This document shows positions 63,191 to 64,000 of a stretch of 64,000 nt of DNA, in pieces. Numbering within the stretch: position 1 is the stretch's first letter; the number at the start of each line of letters is the position of its first letter. Under the pieces are notes generated by a model, which was not told the origin of the DNA, searched no databases, and was given only the letters and a program-made list of their open reading frames with translations. The position numbers and the translations under genes are program-made. Source of the DNA: Paenibacillus sonchi (GTDB taxonomy: Bacteria; Bacillota; Bacilli; Paenibacillales; Paenibacillaceae); NCBI RefSeq assembly GCF_016772475.1, contig NZ_CP068595.1, positions 3,720,001 through 3,784,000 on the forward strand. The letters run 5' to 3'.

Positions 63191-63913
63191 GTGGGTACGA
63201 GCAACGGTTCTTTGGATGGGATGAAGTTGTTTTGTTTGCCGTACGCAGGTGGTTCTGCTACCGTATTTACAAAGTGGAAACGAGAGCTGGACTCAAGAAT
63301 TGAGCTGATACCCGTAGAGCTGGCCGGGAGGGGAAGAAGGTTTGTAGAACCATTTTATCCTTCGCTGCATGACGGGGTGATGGATATCTCGACTGCGATT
63401 ATGGATCAAATAGGCGACAAGGGCTATTCCTTATTTGGACACAGCATGGGGACGTTATATATATGTGAACTGATGAAACAAATCCAGGCCAACGGCTGGG
63501 AAAAACCGCAGCATCTTTTTCTGTCCGGCATGCACCCGCCCCATATTCAAGATAAGAAGAAGATACATCATTTGCCGGATGATGAATTCTGGCAGGAAGT
63601 CATCAGGCTTGGCGGAACTCCGAAGCAGGTTTCGGAGAACAAAGAACTGATGGAAATTTTCACACCGGTCCTAAGGTCTGACTACAAGAATGTAGAGAGC
63701 TATATCACTGAAGCCCCCCAAGAGAAATGGGATATGGATATAACTGTTCTTGTCGGCGATGAGGATGAGATCACAAGCATAGGTGATATCCGGCAGTGGA
63801 AAGAGTACACGACCCAATCCTGCTCGATCGTTACGTTTCAGGGCGGGCACTTCTTCATCAACGAGGAAGAGAAGAAGGTCATCGACCTCATTAACAGAAC
63901 ACTAATTGCATAG
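63191..63913 (+). CDS. Type II thioesterase (external editing thioesterase)
   Basis: 240 residues, complete. LFCLPYAGGSATVF and PVELAGRGRRF near the N terminus are typical of type II thioesterases of NRPS/PKS clusters. The nucleophile motif GHSMG has Ser85, GDEDEIT has the acid (Asp192) and GGHFFI the His220. These enzymes clear mis-primed or stalled acyl groups from carrier proteins in the cytoplasm. GTG 63191 has AAGGAG 8-9 bases upstream; the next in-frame Met (residue 11) would cut into the fold. With its own promoter it is likely expressed apart from the operon. As the assembly line has no integrated thioesterase, this protein might also take part in release, although its family usually does not. 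Confidence 0.93.
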   Translation: MGTSNGSLDGMKLFCLPYAGGSATVFTKWKRELDSRIELIPVELAGRGRRFVEPFYPSLHDGVMDISTAIMDQIGDKGYSLFGHSMGTLYICELMKQIQANGWEKPQHLFLSGMHPPHIQDKKKIHHLPDDEFWQEVIRLGGTPKQVSENKELMEIFTPVLRSDYKNVESYITEAPQEKWDMDITVLVGDEDEITSIGDIRQWKEYTTQSCSIVTFQGGHFFINEEEKKVIDLINRTLIA

Positions 63914-63921
63914 AATGTGCC

Positions 63922-63967
63922 AGCATAAATAACCCTCGCCTGTATATGGTGAAGGGTTATTTATGCT
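63922..63967. terminator. Stem-loop terminator after the thioesterase gene
   Basis: AGCATAAATAACCCT (63922-63936) and AGGGTTATTTATGCT (63953-63967) form a perfect 15-base stem with a 16-base loop, 9 bases after the stop. No T-run follows the 3' arm, but the stem itself is A/T-rich at its base. It could terminate from either side. Confidence 0.65.
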
Positions 63968-64000
63968 GTGCTGCTGACAGTGCTAACGAAGGATACGGGT

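Noticed and set aside
1..64000. tRNA, rRNA genes or a CRISPR array
   Set aside because: No cloverleaf, rRNA-like stretch or regularly spaced short repeats were noticed. The only long repeat is the coding duplication at 8.1-14.1 kb.

Overview
The window holds one very large hybrid NRPS/PKS gene cluster, entirely on the plus strand, running from the left edge to about 61.2 kb, followed by a short accessory tail (unknown protein, discrete carrier protein, type II thioesterase). Strong AAGGAG-type ribosome binding sites, frequent GTG starts, tightly overlapping genes and moderate G+C suggest a Firmicute, most likely Paenibacillaceae (Paenibacillus or Brevibacillus). That assignment is inferred from style, not from a marker gene.

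Layout. 1-1983: the tail of a carrier-protein gene, a SAM methyltransferase and an acyl-CoA dehydrogenase, a set that recalls extender-unit (alkoxy-, hydroxy- or aminomalonyl-ACP) loci. 1980-58801: eight assembly-line proteins, about 18,600 residues after frameshift repair, with 15 modules in order: C-A(Gly)-PCP, KS-AT-ACP, C-A(Ser)-PCP, C-A(Ser)-PCP | KS-AT-KR-ACP | KS-AT°-KR-DH-ACP-C | half-C-A(Thr)-PCP | KS-AT°-KR-ACP, C-A(Gly)-PCP, Cy-A(Cys)-PCP | (transglutaminase-like protein) | KS-KR-ACP, KS-KR-ACP | KS-KR-ACP, C-A(unassigned)-PCP | KS-AT°-ACP-C. AT° marks an acyltransferase remnant without catalytic residues. 58801-61225: a UvrA-like DNA-repair ATPase, probably for self-protection, which hints at a DNA-damaging product. 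61232-61447: a MITE-like, highly structured intergenic element. 61495-63913: the accessory genes; the thioesterase has its own near-consensus promoter and a structured leader.

The most unusual feature is the mixture of loading logic. Modules with an AT or AT remnant share one KS type (APSxxGQ, GTNAH). Three modules with no AT share a second KS type (APNxEAQ, GTNCH). Two ATs look intact. Three have lost the catalytic Ser and the small subdomain carrying the catalytic His. The line therefore looks like a cis-AT system fused with, and partly converted to, trans-AT operation, yet no discrete AT is encoded in the window. There is no terminal thioesterase domain; the line ends in a condensation domain whose HHxxxDG motif reads QNSLFDG.

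Sequence quality. Twelve frameshifts interrupt otherwise perfectly conserved domains. Eleven have the same sign (one base missing) and sit at runs of 3-6 identical bases, so they look like sequencing under-calls rather than decay. I annotate whole genes across them.
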